DNA from: Tetmemena sp. SeJ-2015
Lineage: Eukaryota > Ciliophora > Spirotrichea > Sporadotrichida > Oxytrichidae
DNA length: 50,035 nucleotides
Direction of reading: 5' to 3'
Assembly: GCA_027382625.1 (NCBI GenBank)
Contig: JAJKFJ010022578.1
Coordinates: forward strand, 1-50,035
The notes under the pieces were generated by a model. The model was not told the origin of the DNA. It did no database searches and saw only the letters and a program-made list of their open reading frames with translations. The translations under genes were made by a program, and so were the position numbers. This document shows, in pieces, positions 49,779-50,035 of the stretch (position 1 is the first letter of the stretch; every line of letters begins with the position of its first letter).

Positions 49779-50035
49779 TCATACGAATCCAAACCTCAGA
49801 GTGTGCATCCATTTCTTGATAGACACCACCCAGAGTTTGCGGTAGTCCTGCTCCGACATTGCAGTGAGCACCTCGCCAACGCGCTTCACCAAATGGGTTC
49901 TAGAGGTGTTGATATAAATGCAAGCTTACTTGGTTTCAATATTGGTCATGCTCAATTGCTGCTTGAGGGAGTGGAACAAATGCTCGACAGGGTTCAACCA
50001 GGGGGAGTACTCCGCATTAAAGAGCAGCGTCACTC
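49779..50035 (-). CDS. Tc1/mariner/IS630-type DDE transposase, C-terminal part
   Basis: The minus strand, open from the window edge to TGA at 49779-49781, gives about 84 residues. LLFNAEYSPWLNPVEHLFHS (about 49965-50030) is the C-terminal catalytic block of the DDE_3 superfamily endonucleases: Tyr-Ser-Pro...Leu-Asn-Pro-x-Glu, where Glu is the third catalytic acid. A helical tail (AMSEQDYRKLWVVSIKKWM) follows. One TAA is read as Gln, so the gene uses the host code. GC is much higher than in host genes. The first two catalytic acids lie outside the window. Elements of this type insert at TA and include ciliate TBE and Tec transposons; which one this is cannot be told from 84 residues. Confidence 0.85.

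Noticed and set aside
1..50035. CRISPR arrays or bacterial operons
   Set aside because: No regularly spaced identical repeats; the intron-containing genes and reassigned code show the DNA is eukaryotic.

Overview
The window is nuclear DNA of a ciliate, most likely germline (micronuclear) DNA. Every convincing gene is open only if TAA and TAG are read as glutamine and TGA as stop. Conserved enzymes (an O-GlcNAc transferase, an archaemetzincin and a phosphomevalonate kinase) run for hundreds of codons through in-frame TAA/TAG and end at TGA. Introns are short, AT-rich and GT-AG (about 20 to 90 nt). I cannot name the species.

Layout. 1-3283 is a long inverted repeat that folds back on the 3' half of the first gene and may be an assembly chimera. 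1.67-10.1 kb is gene-dense: a coiled-coil protein (-), a membrane protein (+), low-complexity proteins (-), and a second coiled-coil protein (-). At 10.09-10.97 kb lie a C4A4-like tract and a degenerate minisatellite. From about 11 to 33.1 kb there are roughly 22 kb of very AT-rich, gene-poor DNA. It holds a GC-richer island, a foldback hairpin element, elements with terminal inverted repeats (TIRs), two copies of a ~400 bp dispersed repeat, and several short coding-like islands, some with introns. 33.1-49.1 kb is gene-dense again: a Q/N-rich protein interrupted by a third repeat copy, a coiled-coil tail-anchored protein, a large multi-pass membrane protein (-), then OGT-like, archaemetzincin and phosphomevalonate kinase genes in a + strand row, then a Q/N-rich repeat protein. 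The window ends in the 3' end of a Tc1/mariner/IS630-type DDE transposase (-) with GC content unlike its surroundings.

How it fits together. Two genes contain AT-rich insertions bounded by 6-bp direct repeats: GCTATA at 33.47/33.88 kb and GATCAT at 43.87/44.21 kb. Removing each insertion together with one repeat copy restores the reading frame, as expected of internal eliminated sequences (IESs). The first insertion belongs to the dispersed ~400 bp family, whose ends (TATAG...CTATA) resemble the termini of Tc1/mariner-derived IESs, and a transposase of that superfamily lies at the window edge. This supports, without proving, a germline locus shaped by domesticated or decayed TA-target transposons.

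Limits. Several genes need single-base frame corrections, mostly at homopolymers, so exon boundaries are approximate outside the three conserved enzymes. With only one stop codon, chance open frames are common, so short coding islands carry modest confidence.
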